DNA of 64,000 bases, from NCBI GenBank assembly GCA_034231615.1, contig CM067299.1, forward strand, positions 16,288,834 through 16,352,833, in the 5' to 3' direction. The notes beneath the pieces are model-generated. The model did not search any database. It had not been told where the DNA came from and saw only the letters and a program-made list of their open reading frames with translations. Source of the stretch: Meghimatium bilineatum. Taxonomy: Eukaryota; Mollusca; Gastropoda; Stylommatophora; Philomycidae. This document shows positions 63,535-64,000 of this stretch, piece after piece (the stretch's first letter is position 1; every line of letters starts with the position of its first letter). Position numbers and translations under genes: made by a program.

Positions 63535-63930
63535 ATCATAGTGATAGGATAATGGTAAGTACATTATAATCATGATTAAATATGGATAAGAAAAATGCTA
63601 TGATTAGATACTGATATGATAATGATAAGATAATAATAAGGTACTGATAAAATAATGATAAGTTAAAATTGTGGTAATGATTAGATCGGAATAAGATAGG
63701 GATAAGAAAACGATATGGGAAAAAATATTGATATGATAACGAAAAGATATTGATAAGATAAGGAAAATATATGATAATTGATATGATAATGATAACATAA
63801 TGATAATGATAATTATGTAAAGATAATACTAAGAAAAAGATAATAATAATAAGGTTATGATAAAGATAATGATTATAAGAAATAATGACAATAAAATGAT
63901 ACAACTATGTAATAATGAAAGGATAATGAT
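63535..63930. repeat. GATAAT-type low-complexity tract
   Basis: Irregular GATAATGATAAGATAATA repeats over about 400 bp. Minus-strand open frames are composition artefacts. Confidence 0.9.
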
Positions 63931-64000
63931 AAGATTATAATATAAAGAAGAATACAGGACAATACATGTTGACATTTAGGTTTATAAATATTTCGTTTCG

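Noticed and set aside
63536-63904. 122-codon minus frame rich in tyrosine and isoleucine
   Set aside because: Low-complexity GATAAT tract.

Overview
This is a window of animal nuclear DNA, most likely from a mollusc and probably a heterobranch gastropod. The inference rests on spliced exons with GT/AG junctions, metazoan protein families, and the mix of RTE-like LINEs, LINEs carrying endonuclease plus RNase H, a Penelope-like element, mariner, hAT and Tigger-type DNA elements, and several tRNA-derived or tail-sharing SINE families. No prokaryotic gene organisation, CRISPR array, intact tRNA or rRNA gene was seen. Most long open frames here are by-products of tandem repeats whose unit length is a multiple of three.

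Host genes are few. (1) Three plus-strand exons (44021-44186, 47813-47973, 54658-54840) join in phase into part of the cytoplasmic domain of an SLC4 family bicarbonate transporter. Their introns are about 3.6 and 6.7 kb and full of repeats; upstream and downstream exons were not found. (2) A 483-codon intronless class B (secretin-type) G-protein coupled receptor lies on the minus strand at 57616-59067, downstream of the third SLC4 exon and probably inside its next intron. (3) A probable 3'-terminal exon of an unidentified plus-strand gene lies at 1817-1979.

Layout: 1-3 kb terminal exon, SINEs and a 35-bp minisatellite; 3-6 kb nested LINE fragments; 6.8-8.4 kb a 25-bp minisatellite and a deleted mariner with perfect 31-bp termini; 9-14 kb SINEs, a nested hAT element and two long minisatellites; 14-24 kb degenerate LINEs, SINEs and MITEs; 25-31 kb four large minisatellites; 31-37 kb LINE remnants, a second deleted mariner and an unclassified GC-richer segment; 37-41 kb a foldback element, LINE remnants and a hAT MITE; 42-43.8 kb a compound tandem array; 44-55 kb the SLC4 exons with repeats and a LINE copy in the introns; 55-64 kb hAT MITEs, the receptor, a Penelope-like element and a 53-bp array.

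The most interesting observations are the shared 3' end of an abundant SINE and the RNase H-bearing LINE, minisatellites apparently grown from pieces of SINEs, a short tandem repeat that looks like a deletion derivative of a longer tandem unit, and recurrent loss of catalytic segments by internal deletion in a LINE, a Penelope-like element and mariner copies. No clearly new biological system was identified. All family assignments come from reading the sequence, without database searches.
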